Source of the DNA: Pseudomonadota bacterium
Lineage (GTDB): Bacteria; Pseudomonadota; Alphaproteobacteria; Rhizobiales; Xanthobacteraceae
Length of the DNA stretch: 27,862 bases
Direction: 5' to 3'
NCBI GenBank assembly: GCA_021823875.1
Contig: JAKAMD010000004.1
Span: forward strand, 1-27,862
Shown here piece by piece: positions 5,617-13,712 of the stretch (position 1 is the first letter of the stretch; the number at the start of each line of letters is the position of its first letter). The notes beneath the pieces were generated by a model. That model had not been told where the DNA came from. It did no database searches and saw only the letters and a list, made by a program, of their open reading frames with translations. A program made the position numbers and the translations under genes.

Positions 5617-8600
5617 CTACGACGTCCTTCGCTTCTTCGCCGGCACGTGGCGGCTGGCGCGTGCCGGTATGTCGAGATCGGCGGCGAGTTCCGGCATGTC
5701 TTGAAGGAGCGATACCAGTGCCCGGCGGCTGCCACGCATGAGAATGTCGCGTGGGTCGTCCTGCACCGGCCGGCGCACCTCGTCGCAGCGCCCCAAAGCG
5801 TCAATGTCTGCGCCACCCTCGGCCAGCCGCGCGAGCAGCGGCGTCAGGTCCTCGAGCCGGTCGGCGACCACATGGATGACGCCGCTTTCCGACTGCATGC
5901 GGCCGGATACGACGACAAAGCGCGCGCCCAGCACGATCGGACGGAAGCGTTCGAAGGTTTTCGGCCAGACGATGATATTGGCGATGGCGGTCTCGTCCTC
6001 GATGGTCATGAAGATGACGCCTTTGGCAGTGCCCGGCCGCTGGCGCACGGTGATCAGGCCGGAAACACGTACCCAGGCGCCATTGCGCGTGGCGCGCAGC
6101 GTGTCATTGGCGGCGATGTTGCGGCGGGCGAGATCGGCGCGTAGGAAAGACGACGGATGTGCGCGCAATGAAAGCCGTAGGAAGCGGTAATCGTTGACGA
6201 CTTCCTCGCCGATCGGCATCGGCGTGAGCGCGACATCGGGCTCGCGTCGTGCGGCCGGCACGCGGAACAACGGCAGGTCCTCGTGATCGCCGCTGCGCTG
6301 AAGCGCTTTCACCGCCCACAAGGCATCGCGGCGGGACAGGCCAAGCGAACCAAAGGCATCAGCATCGGCCAACCGTTCGATCACGCGCGGCGCAAGCCCC
6401 GTGCGCAGCCATAGATCGCGCAGAGAGTCGTAAGAAATTACTTGCTCCGTGCTTGCAACGCACTCCTTCCTCCCCCCATAGCCCGTCGAAGACGGGCGTG
6501 AACGCCCTTTTGTCGGGGGAGGGATGGGGAGGGGGGTAGAGGCGAGCGCCGACGTTTGTTGCTTACCCCCCACCCGATCAACGCCAGCAAGCCGGCGTTG
6601 ATCGACCTTCCCCGCGAGGGGGGAGGTGAAGAAAGAAGAGCGCCGCGCCACAATCAGCTTGGCATCTTCCTCGCTCAGCCCCTTGATTTCGCGCAGGCCG
6701 AGCCGGATGGCGTGGGTCGTGCGGATATCGCCTGCCATGTCGCGATGCAGCTCATGTAGACGTCCTGCTGCCGCCGGTCCCGGCTCCAGCGTCGCCTCAT
6801 AGTCGGAGAAGTTGACGTCCGGCGGGCGCACCTCGACGCCGTGCTCGCGCACGTCGCGTACGATCTGCGCCGGCGCGTAGAAGCCCATAGGCTGCGCATT
6901 GAGCAGCGCGGCGGCGAATACGTCAGGGTAATGACACTTCAGCCAGGCCGAGGCGTAGACCAAGAGCGCGAAGCTCGCCGCGTGGCTTTCCGGAAAGCCG
7001 TATTCGCCGAAGCCTTCGATCTGGCCGAAGCAGCGTTCGGCGAATTCGCGCGGATAGCCGCGCTCCAGCATGCCCTTGACCATCTTGTCGCGGAACGTGC
7101 CGATGGTGCCGGTGCGCTTGAAGGTCGCCATGGCGCGCCGCAGTTTGTCGGCCTCGCCCGGCGTGAAGCCGCCGGCGACGATGGCGATCTTCATCGCCTG
7201 TTCCTGGAACAGCGGCACGCCCATGGTCTTCGACAATACGACTTCCAGTTCTTTCGACGGATAGGAGACTGGCTCCAGTCCCTGCTTGCGGCGCAGATAG
7301 GGATGCACCATGTCGCCCTGGATCGGGCCCGGGCGCACGATCGCCACTTCGATCACCAGATCGTAGAATTTTTCGGGCCGCAGGCGCGGCAGCATGCTCA
7401 TCTGCGCGCGGCTTTCCACCTGGAACACGCCGAGCGAATCCGCGCGGCTCAACATACGATAGACGGCGGGGTCTTCGGCCGGGATGGAAGAGAGGGTGAG
7501 ACGCTCGCCGTAATCCTTCTCCACCAGATCGAACGCCTTGCGCAGGCAGGACAGCATGCCGAGCCCGAGCACATCGATCTTCAAGATGCCGAGCGCGTCG
7601 AGATCGTCTTTGTTCCATTCGACGAAGGTGCGGTCGTCCATGGCGCCGTTGCCGATCGGCACTACTTCATCGAGCCGGCTGCGGGTGATGACGAAGCCGC
7701 CGACATGCTGCGAGAGGTGGCGCGGGAAGGAGACGATCTCGTCGACCAGCGCCTGTATCTTGCGCACCGTGTTGCTGTGCGCATCGAGCCCGGCGCGGCG
7801 CAGGTCGTTGTCGCGCAGGCGGCCACCGCCGCCGCCCCAGATGCTCGAGGTGACCGCACCGATGACGTCGTCCGACAAGCCGAAGGCCTTGCCGACCTCG
7901 CGCACCGCCGAGCGGCCGCGATAGGAGATCACGGTGGCGGCGATGCCAGCGCGCTCGCGGCCGTACTTGTCATAAATATATTGGATTACCTCCTCGCGCC
8001 GCTCGTGCTCGAAGTCGACGTCGATGTCGGGCGGTTCCTGCCGTTCGGTGGAGATGAAGCGCTCGAACAACAGGCCGCCGCGCACGGGATCGACCTCGGT
8101 GATGCCGAGGCAGTAGCAGACCGTGGAATTGGCCGCCGAGCCGCGGCCCTGGCAGAGGATGCCGCGGCTGCGTGCGTATTGCACGATGTCGTGGACGGTG
8201 AGGAAATAGGGCGCGTAGTGGCGCTGCGCGATGAGGGAGAATTCGTGCGCGAGGCTTTGCTTGATCGTGTCGTCGAGGCCCGCGGGATAGCGCCGCGCCG
8301 CGCCCTTTAAGGCGAGATGTTCGAGCGCTTCCTGCGGCGAAGCGAATCCCTTCACCTGCTCGTCGGGATATTCGTATTTCAATTCGTCGAGCGAGAAGGT
8401 GAGGGCATCGCTCAGACGTAGTGTTTCCGCGATCGCCTCGGGGTAATCGCGGAACAGCCGCGCCATTTCAATGGGCGGCTTGAGATGGCGTTCGGCATTG
8501 GCGGCGAGCCGCCGGCCGGCGCGGTCGATGGTGGTCTTTTCGCGGATACAGGTAAGCAAGTCGGCCAGCGGACGGCGGTCGGGATGATGGAAGTGCACAT

Positions 8601-9135
8601 CATTGACCGCGATTAGCGGTACCTGAGCGGCACGCGCTTGTTCGGCGCGCTTGGCTAACCGCGCGCGGTCATCGCCACGGTAGAGCATGGAGGCGGCAAG
8701 GCGCACGCGGCCAGGGGCGGCTTCACGCAGTTGAGCAAGAAGCCGCGCCGCTCCTTCCATGACGATGAATTCCAGCCCATCGCTGTGCGCCAGCAGGTCA
8801 TCGACATAAAGAATGCAATCGCCCTTTTCGGCACGCAGATTGCCCAGCGTCAAAAGCCGGGTGAGCCGGCCCCAGCCGGCGCGGTCGCGCGGGTAGGCGA
8901 GGATGTCAGGGGTGCCGTCGGCGAAGACGAGGCGCGCGCCCGGGTGATAGCGCAGCGTCATGTTCTGCTCGCGCTTGGCGACATGGGCGCGCACGACACC
9001 GGCGACGCTGTTGCGGTCGCAAAGCCCGAGGCCGCTGAGCCCAAGCGTCGCGGCCTGCGCCATCAGCTCTTCCGGATGCGAAGCGCCGCGCAGGAAGGAG
9101 AAGTTCGAGGTGCAGGCGAACTCGACGTAACGCAT
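5617..9135 (-). CDS. dnaE2: Error-prone DNA polymerase III alpha subunit DnaE2 (ImuC)
   Basis: This 1172-residue C-family polymerase performs mutagenic translesion synthesis together with ImuA and ImuB. The N-terminal PHP domain opens with YVEFACTSNFSFLRGASHPEEL. The polymerase core shows GRGSAANS (330-337), the catalytic PDIDVDF (aspartates 372 and 374) and KIDVLGL (D521). An OB-fold near the C-terminus is seen in SGLITVRQRPGTAKGVIFMTIEDE. Usual DnaE2 length is about 1050-1130. The excess comes from residues about 831-900, a low-complexity, proline-rich stretch encoded by a palindromic repeat (listed separately). After it the family sequence resumes with YDSLRDLWLRTGL. The ATG at 9135 has GAGG 7 nt upstream and lies 7 bp after imuB, so it is translated from the imu operon. 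Its stop abuts the convergent RidA gene with no spacer. Confidence 0.93.
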   Translation of the reverse strand: MRYVEFACTSNFSFLRGASHPEELMAQAATLGLSGLGLCDRNSVAGVVRAHVAKREQNMTLRYHPGARLVFADGTPDILAYPRDRAGWGRLTRLLTLGNLRAEKGDCILYVDDLLAHSDGLEFIVMEGAARLLAQLREAAPGRVRLAASMLYRGDDRARLAKRAEQARAAQVPLIAVNDVHFHHPDRRPLADLLTCIREKTTIDRAGRRLAANAERHLKPPIEMARLFRDYPEAIAETLRLSDALTFSLDELKYEYPDEQVKGFASPQEALEHLALKGAARRYPAGLDDTIKQSLAHEFSLIAQRHYAPYFLTVHDIVQYARSRGILCQGRGSAANSTVCYCLGITEVDPVRGGLLFERFISTERQEPPDIDVDFEHERREEVIQYIYDKYGRERAGIAATVISYRGRSAVREVGKAFGLSDDVIGAVTSSIWGGGGGRLRDNDLRRAGLDAHSNTVRKIQALVDEIVSFPRHLSQHVGGFVITRSRLDEVVPIGNGAMDDRTFVEWNKDDLDALGILKIDVLGLGMLSCLRKAFDLVEKDYGERLTLSSIPAEDPAVYRMLSRADSLGVFQVESRAQMSMLPRLRPEKFYDLVIEVAIVRPGPIQGDMVHPYLRRKQGLEPVSYPSKELEVVLSKTMGVPLFQEQAMKIAIVAGGFTPGEADKLRRAMATFKRTGTIGTFRDKMVKGMLERGYPREFAERCFGQIEGFGEYGFPESHAASFALLVYASAWLKCHYPDVFAAALLNAQPMGFYAPAQIVRDVREHGVEVRPPDVNFSDYEATLEPGPAAAGRLHELHRDMAGDIRTTHAIRLGLREIKGLSEEDAKLIVARRSSFFTSPLAGKVDQRRLAGVDRVGGKQQTSALASTPLPIPPPTKGRSRPSSTGYGGRKECVASTEQVISYDSLRDLWLRTGLAPRVIERLADADAFGSLGLSRRDALWAVKALQRSGDHEDLPLFRVPAARREPDVALTPMPIGEEVVNDYRFLRLSLRAHPSSFLRADLARRNIAANDTLRATRNGAWVRVSGLITVRQRPGTAKGVIFMTIEDETAIANIIVWPKTFERFRPIVLGARFVVVSGRMQSESGVIHVVADRLEDLTPLLARLAEGGADIDALGRCDEVRRPVQDDPRDILMRGSRRALVSLLQDMPELAADLDIPARASRHVPAKKRRTS
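6465..6640. repeat. Compound palindromic repeat inserted in frame in dnaE2
   Basis: Two hairpin-forming blocks lie side by side. The first (about 6467-6540) contains GCCCGTC/GACGGGC (6481-6487, 6491-6497), an overlapping GGGCGT/ACGCCC pair (6494-6499, 6502-6507) and flanking C-rich and G-rich runs. The second (about 6564-6640) contains a perfect 11-bp stem, CGATCAACGCC (6575-6585) with GGCGTTGATCG (6594-6604), then ACCTTCCCC facing GGGGGGAGGT, within outer CCCCCC and GGGGGG runs. This layout resembles the intergenic palindromic elements common in rhizobial genomes. The frame of dnaE2 stays open across it, adding roughly 60-70 residues. Exact ends are uncertain and no clear target duplication is visible. 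Confidence 0.75.
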
Positions 9136-9142
9136 GGGCGCC

Positions 9143-10693
9143 TCACGCGAACAAACCGTGCAGGAACCAACTCGGCGTCACCGTGTCGCGATAAAGCCCG
9201 GCGCGGAAGATCCAGAAACGGTGGCCGGCGCCATCCTCTACGCGGAAATAATCGCGCGCCGGACCGGCGTCATCGCTCCACCAGGCGCTTTCGATGCGTT
9301 CCGGTCCCTCGGCGCTGGCGACCTCGTGCAGCGCGCGCCGCCAGCGGAAGCGCAGCGGTGGACCGTCCGGCACGCTGGCGATAGCTTCGATCGGCTCCGG
9401 CCGCGTCAGCAGCCGCAGCGGGCGCGGGCTCAAGGCCACCGCGTCACGGAAACAGCGAAACGCCGGCCAGCCATGCGCCGCACCAACGGCCTGCGCCGGT
9501 ACGTTCATAGCAGCGAGTTCCGGAATATGGCTGTCCTGCGCGTTCAGCTGGGTGACGCGGCGCGCGCCCAGCCGCGCGCTCAGGCGGTCGACAAGGCGGT
9601 CGAGCTCGCCATCGTCATGGCTCTGGTCCAGCGCGGTCTGTTGCGGCGGGCAGGGCTCGGCCGCGATCACATTGAGACGTGCGAGGTCGAAGCCGAAACC
9701 GGGATCGAGCGGATCGGCTAGCGCCGCCAATCGCTCGTTGAACAACGCGCGCACCGCGTGCGCATCGCGGATCGGGCGTGACATGCTGGTAGCAATATGA
9801 CTGACTTGGCCATCAGTGCGGAACAGTTCCAGTTCGATGCGGCGCATACCTTCGCCGCGCCGCTCCAGCATCGCCGAAAGCCGGTGCGCCAGCCGCTCGG
9901 CCACGGCGAGCACGTCTTCTTCGCGGGTGATCGGTTCAGGGAAGGGCTGCTCGGCGACATAGGGCGCGACCGGCAAACGCGGCTGTAAGGGCTCGCGTTC
10001 CAAGCCGAGCGCACGGTCGAGCTGGCGCAATAGCGCTTCGCCGAAACGCGCGGCGAGCGGCGCGCGCGCCATATCGATCAAGTCGCCGATGCGCTTGAAG
10101 CCGACGCGGCGTAGATCCGCCGCGGTTTCTTCGGCAATGCGCAATGCCTTCAATGGCAACGGCGCGAGCGCCTCGCGTTCCGCGCCCGGTGTGATCGAGG
10201 CCATTGGAGAAAAACGCGCAGCCGCCCAGGCGGCGCCGATAGTGTCGGCCACGCCGACGCGCACGGCAAAGCCGAAGCCGGCCACACGCGCGGCGAGATC
10301 CTCGGCCAGCGCCGCCTCGCCGCCGAACAGATGCGCGCAGCCGGCGATGTCGAGCAGCACGCCGTCGGGCGGATCGAGCGCGGTCAGCGGCGTGTAGCGC
10401 CGGCACCAGTCGGCGATCTTCTCCAGCAAGTGCGCGTCGGCCGCGGCATCTTCCTCGACCGCCACCAACTCGGGATGCATGGCGCGCGCCTGCGCCAGCG
10501 TCATCGCTATTCTGAGGCCGCGCTGCTCGGCCGTGGCATCGATGGCGACCAGTTCTTCTGCGTTACCGCGCTTGCCGCAGACCACCAGCGGCCGCGCATC
10601 AGACGCTTGCCGCCGTGCGATGCGGTCGGTCGCCATCCGCTTCAGCCACAGGCTGACGATCCGCTGCCGCGAGGTCGAAACGCTGCTCGACAC
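9143..10693 (-). CDS. imuB: ImuB, catalytically inactive Y-family polymerase of the mutasome
   Basis: The 516-residue protein resembles DinB-type polymerases but lacks their active site. The start reads RIVSLWLKRMATDRI where polymerases have a YxDMDAFF-like motif, and LLDIAGCAHLFGGE replaces the SIDEA motif. ImuB acts as the scaffold that links ImuA and DnaE2 and binds the sliding clamp. I could not point to a confident clamp-binding motif. The GTG at 10693 is chosen because the family begins close to SLWL and GGAG lies 9 nt upstream. The frame is open further upstream (to 11023), but that part is out-of-frame imuA sequence. With this start the gene overlaps imuA by 95 nt; dnaE2 follows 7 bp downstream. 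Confidence 0.9.
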   Translation of the reverse strand: MSSSVSTSRQRIVSLWLKRMATDRIARRQASDARPLVVCGKRGNAEELVAIDATAEQRGLRIAMTLAQARAMHPELVAVEEDAAADAHLLEKIADWCRRYTPLTALDPPDGVLLDIAGCAHLFGGEAALAEDLAARVAGFGFAVRVGVADTIGAAWAAARFSPMASITPGAEREALAPLPLKALRIAEETAADLRRVGFKRIGDLIDMARAPLAARFGEALLRQLDRALGLEREPLQPRLPVAPYVAEQPFPEPITREEDVLAVAERLAHRLSAMLERRGEGMRRIELELFRTDGQVSHIATSMSRPIRDAHAVRALFNERLAALADPLDPGFGFDLARLNVIAAEPCPPQQTALDQSHDDGELDRLVDRLSARLGARRVTQLNAQDSHIPELAAMNVPAQAVGAAHGWPAFRCFRDAVALSPRPLRLLTRPEPIEAIASVPDGPPLRFRWRRALHEVASAEGPERIESAWWSDDAGPARDYFRVEDGAGHRFWIFRAGLYRDTVTPSWFLHGLFA

Positions 10694-11366
10694 TGTTCCA
10701 CTCCAACACCCACGATCCCTGGCTGCCCCGCCGGTTACGTGTGAGATGCACGGCGAGGCGCGGCGGTCCGGGACCGTGTGCCTTTGCGGCGGAAGGCGCC
10801 GCGCCGACGATCCAGCGGGTGGCGGCGGCGACTGGCGCATCGCTCGGGGAGGCGCGCAGCAGGAAAGCGGTGGCGCCGTCATGTCCGGCGGCGAGCGCCA
10901 GTCGGCGGCTGGCGGTAAGGCCGATGCCGCGATCCGTGCCGCGGATCTCGCCGATGACGGCGCCGACGCCGCGGCAACGTAAGGCTTCCTCCATCGCCCA
11001 CAGCGCCTCGCGCTCATGCGCAACCGCGACCCGGATCAGGTGTTCCGGCTGGAGGCCGAAACTTTCCAGCCCGGGGCCGTAGAGCGCGCCGTTCTCAGCG
11101 AGCGCCATCTCCTCGGCGATCCACAGCGTGGCGCGCGGCCCGGCCGCCCAGGCGGCGAGTGCCAGCACAAAGCCGCTCGCCGCTGCGCTCGCACTTTCGC
11201 TCCGCGCCGCCACCTCGTGCAGCGCGCCGGGCACGAGGACGCAGCCGCAGCAGCGCAGCGGTCCGGTATCACTGTCGCGCGCCGGCGCCAGGGAGGGATG
11301 CGCCGCTTCCAACGCGGCAGGCCTCCGACGCAGCGCGGCAAGGCGGGTTGCCGCGGACAATAACAT
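10599..11366 (-). CDS. imuA: ImuA, RecA/SulA-like mutasome protein
   Basis: The 255-residue protein is the first gene of the imuA-imuB-dnaE2 cassette. Recognisable parts are GALHEVAA near residues 47-54, FVLALAAWAAGPRATLWIAEEMALAENGALYGPGLESFGL (66-107) and the C-terminal WVLEWN. This matches ImuA, a RecA-fold protein that interacts with RecA and ImuB and is needed for damage-induced mutagenesis. The middle arrangement AALRRRPAALEAAHP at the N-terminus is also typical. The ATG at 11366 is the only sensible start; an upstream ATG at 11379 is out of frame. A promoter and LexA box lie immediately upstream. Its last 95 nt also encode the start of imuB in another frame. Confidence 0.88.
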   Translation of the reverse strand: MLLSAATRLAALRRRPAALEAAHPSLAPARDSDTGPLRCCGCVLVPGALHEVAARSESASAAASGFVLALAAWAAGPRATLWIAEEMALAENGALYGPGLESFGLQPEHLIRVAVAHEREALWAMEEALRCRGVGAVIGEIRGTDRGIGLTASRRLALAAGHDGATAFLLRASPSDAPVAAATRWIVGAAPSAAKAHGPGPPRLAVHLTRNRRGSQGSWVLEWNSVEQRFDLAAADRQPVAEADGDRPHRTAASV

Positions 11367-11380
11367 GGTTCAGCTTCATT

Positions 11381-11395
11381 GTTCCCTATTTGTTC
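11381..11395. promoter_or_regulatory. LexA (SOS) box of the imu operon
   Basis: GTTC (11381-11384), 7 nt, GTTC (11392-11395) exactly matches the alphaproteobacterial LexA operator GTTC-N7-GTTC. It lies between the predicted -10 element and the imuA start codon, so bound LexA would block transcription of imuA-imuB-dnaE2 until DNA damage triggers its cleavage. Confidence 0.9.
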
Positions 11396-11396
11396 T

Positions 11397-11425
11397 CATT
11401 ATGCGCTGACGCTGGGAAGAGTCAA
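11397..11425 (-). promoter_or_regulatory. Sigma-70-type promoter of imuA
   Basis: On the minus strand TTGACT (complement of 11420-11425) is followed after 16 nt by CATAAT (complement of 11398-11403), or after 17 nt by ATAATG. Both hexamers are near consensus and the LexA box starts two or three bases downstream. The predicted transcript start falls inside the operator. Confidence 0.75.
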
Positions 11426-11610
11426 TGCTCCTCTCCAAAGACCTTTCGGCAGCCTAAAGGACGCAGGCGGAAGCCCGGGAATCCGGTAACAGGTTCGTCA
11501 TTTGATCCCGGCAAATATGAACGATTGGACCAACTGGCAGAAACGGCAGGACAGTGAGTAGTAATGGCTCCACCGAGATGGGCCGGGGAACCCGCGCCGC
11601 CTATGGCGCT

Positions 11611-12297
11611 TCAATGGCCGCCATGGAAAAGGCGGCTCAAAACGGACGTGTCTTTCTCTCGCACCAAGCGAAGCACTTTCGACGTGCCTCGCATTTCGGT
11701 TCGCACGACGAGTCTCTCGCCGGTCGGTGAGTCTTCCATCTGCACCGTCTTCGGTGATGCGAAGTCCGTCACCAGACTGTCCAGAACGCCCGGACTTTGC
11801 GCAAACTTGCGCTCGACAAAGACATCATGAGCTTTGAACGCAAACGGGTTTGATGCGCCCGATACCATCGCGCTCAAGGCACTCAGCGGTTTGAGTGCCT
11901 CGATGATCCGGCTGCCCATCCCGCCAAAGATCAGAAACGCGATGACGCAGCCGCTGATTAATGCCCGCAGGCCCCAAGCCATGACGAGGGCAGTTGCCAT
12001 GGTGTGGAACAGCCCCGGCTGACGGCGCGGGCGCATGGTTCGGAAATCGGCTGCGGCCGGGGACGGCTTGTATTCGATATGCGTCTCACGTCGGCTCGCA
12101 TCATAGGCACGGCGCAGCTCCGCATCGCCCAGCACACGGTAGGCCTCGATGATGTCGGCTGCGCGCGCCGTCGTCTCGGCGCCCTGCGTGTCGGGATGGT
12201 ATTTCTTCAGCAACGCGCGCGCGGCGGCCTTGATCACCTCTCCGTCCACCGACGGGACCAAGCCCAAAGTCGCGTAGTGGTCTTTGTTGATTTCCAT
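11611..12297 (-). CDS. Membrane-anchored J-domain protein
   Basis: The 228-residue protein begins with a J domain: DHYATLGLVPSVDGEVIKAAARALLKKYHPD, with the HPD tripeptide that stimulates Hsp70 ATPase, then AADIIEAYRVLGDAELRRAYD (helix IV). No Gly/Phe or zinc region follows, so it is a class C (type III) co-chaperone. One or two membrane segments follow at about residues 98-128 (TALVMAWGLRALISGCVIAFLIFGG), and the C-terminal part (VFVERKFAQSPGVLDSLVTDF and beyond) has no recognised family. The ATG at 12297 places the J domain at the N-terminus; an in-frame GTG at 12324 adds nine residues and has no ribosome site either. The gene is alone between the imu promoter and the RND leader. Its client is unknown. 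Confidence 0.8.
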   Translation of the reverse strand: MEINKDHYATLGLVPSVDGEVIKAAARALLKKYHPDTQGAETTARAADIIEAYRVLGDAELRRAYDASRRETHIEYKPSPAAADFRTMRPRRQPGLFHTMATALVMAWGLRALISGCVIAFLIFGGMGSRIIEALKPLSALSAMVSGASNPFAFKAHDVFVERKFAQSPGVLDSLVTDFASPKTVQMEDSPTGERLVVRTEMRGTSKVLRLVREKDTSVLSRLFHGGH

Positions 12298-12469
12298 GGC
12301 GCCCAGCGGGAGAGCCGCGTCCACTCGGAGGGTCGATGCGTGCCCTTTTATGCAATCGGAAGGTGGTAATCCGGTAAACTTTCGCCTCGCATTTTAAGTA
12401 GTTTGGGGTTTCCTCTGTCTGCGCCAAGCTGGCGGGCATCGCGCATCGGCCGGTAGAGGGATAAACGAG

Positions 12470-12504
12470 GAGCCTGCCGACCGAATTCCGAAGGCTCTCG
12501 GTCG
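12470..12504. promoter_or_regulatory. Two overlapping dyads in the RND leader region
   Basis: GAGCCT (12470-12475) pairs with AGGCTC (12492-12497), and CGACCGA (12478-12484) pairs with TCGGTCG (12498-12504). The dyads interleave with no room for both to form comfortably in one RNA, so they are mutually exclusive hairpins or separate protein sites. They lie in the 428-bp gap (12298-12725) between the divergent J-domain and RND genes. Apart from these and the palindrome at 12578, I see nothing assignable in that gap. Confidence 0.4.
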
Positions 12505-12557
12505 TCCCGGAAGCCGGCCGTTTCGGGCTTGCCGAACGCGCCGGTCTGTCCTAGAAC

Positions 12558-12591
12558 ATATTCAAATATTCGAGAGTCCGTATATATACGG
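12558..12591. promoter_or_regulatory. AT-rich repeat and perfect 14-bp palindrome, candidate RND operator
   Basis: CCGTATATATACGG (12578-12591) is a perfect 14-bp palindrome. Just before it ATATTCAA (12558-12565) and ATATTCGA (12566-12573) form a direct tandem repeat, 7 of 8 bases alike. This AT-rich island in a GC-rich leader, 135-168 bp ahead of the efflux genes, fits a promoter with a TetR- or MarR-type operator. No regulator gene is adjacent. Confidence 0.5.
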
Positions 12592-12725
12592 GATTGGCTT
12601 CTTCACCCTCGCGCCCAAAATAGCCCTTGCGCCACATCAAGGTCGGGGGCTGCCGCCGGCGCCAGACTCACACTGAAACCTGCCGTTCTCTCAGCGGCTT
12701 GGCTTCCATCGGGGATTTTCGAGCT

Positions 12726-13712
12726 ATGCGGATTGCGGCTTATGCCACGGTGCTCCTCGCGCTGACCGCCCAGAGCGCGCTGGCGCAGGCAACCTTCACC
12801 GTCGAGCCCAAATTGATCGCCGACGAAAAGGCGGTCTTCGCCACCGTCGAGAGCGCCAATGTCGTGCCCGCGCGCGCCCGCATCGGCGGCACTGTGGCCG
12901 AACTCGGCGTCAAAGAGGGCGACGAGGTTAAACAAGGCCAAGTCGTCGCCACCGTCGGCGACGAGAAGCTAGTGCTGCAGATGAAGTCGCTCGACGCGGA
13001 GATCGCCGGGCTGGACGCGCAGCTCAAGCAGGCACAGACCGATCTCACGCGCGCCGAAGACTTGTTCGCCAAGGGCACGATTCCGAAGACGCGGCTTGAT
13101 CAGGCGCAGACGGCGTTCAACGTCGCCAACAATGCGCATCGCGCCAAGATCGCCCAACGCTCGGTGATCGAGCAGCAGCTGGCCGAGGGCAAGGTGCTGG
13201 CGCCCACTGCCGGGCGCGTGCTGAAAGTGCCGGTAACCACCGGCACGGTAATCCTGCCGGGCGAGCCGGTCGCCTCCATCGCCGAAAAGAATTTCGTGCT
13301 GCGGCTACGCGTGCCGGAACGCCACGCCCTTTACATGAAGGCGGGCGATACCGTGCGGGTCGACAGCCATGAACTGGGCGCCAGCGGCGCCAAATTCGGT
13401 ACCATCAAGCTGGTCTATCCGCAGATCCAGGACGGCCGCGTGGTGGCCGACGCCAATGTCCCCGGCCTCGGCGACTATTTCGTTGGCGAGCGCGTCCTGG
13501 TCTGGGTCTCGGCGGGCAAACGCACCAGCATTACGGTGCCGGCTTCCTTCATCATCACCCGTTTCGGCATCGATTATGCGCGCGTGCGCCAGGGCAATGA
13601 GGTGATCGACGTGCCGGTGCAGCGCGGCCGCTCGATGCCGCGGCCCGATATGCCCGATGCGCTTGAAATTCTTTCCGGACTGAAGGCCGGCGACATTCTG
13701 GTGCGCCCGTGA
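12726..13712 (+). CDS. RND efflux periplasmic adaptor (membrane fusion protein)
   Basis: The 328-residue adaptor starts with a signal peptide (MRIAAYATVLLALTAQSALAQ, cleavage after ALA). A split biotinyl-lipoyl domain follows: ARIGGTVAELGVKEGDEVKQGQVVATVGD near residues 45-75 and VLAPTAGRVLKVPVTTGTVILPGEPVASIAE near 155-190. An alpha-helical hairpin lies between them (SLDAEIAGLDAQLKQAQTDLTRAEDLFAKGTI), and a beta-barrel and membrane-proximal domain end the chain. It links the inner-membrane pump to an outer-membrane channel. The ATG at 12726 begins the signal peptide and has GGGGA about 11 nt upstream; the in-frame start at 12627 would add 33 non-homologous-looking residues. It is translationally coupled to the pump gene. 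No TolC-type gene is in the window. Confidence 0.9.
   Translation: MRIAAYATVLLALTAQSALAQATFTVEPKLIADEKAVFATVESANVVPARARIGGTVAELGVKEGDEVKQGQVVATVGDEKLVLQMKSLDAEIAGLDAQLKQAQTDLTRAEDLFAKGTIPKTRLDQAQTAFNVANNAHRAKIAQRSVIEQQLAEGKVLAPTAGRVLKVPVTTGTVILPGEPVASIAEKNFVLRLRVPERHALYMKAGDTVRVDSHELGASGAKFGTIKLVYPQIQDGRVVADANVPGLGDYFVGERVLVWVSAGKRTSITVPASFIITRFGIDYARVRQGNEVIDVPVQRGRSMPRPDMPDALEILSGLKAGDILVRP

Noticed and set aside
6841..8310. 489-residue plus-strand frame across dnaE2
   Set aside because: It lies wholly inside the polymerase core whose catalytic motifs are on the minus strand; its composition is typical of a codon-bias shadow.
10694..11023. Upstream extension of imuB to 11023
   Set aside because: The added 110 residues are imuA sequence in the wrong frame and look like low-complexity shadow.
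11368..11384. A second LexA box using GTTC at 11368 and 11381
   Set aside because: The spacing is 9 nt, not the 7 nt of the alphaproteobacterial operator.
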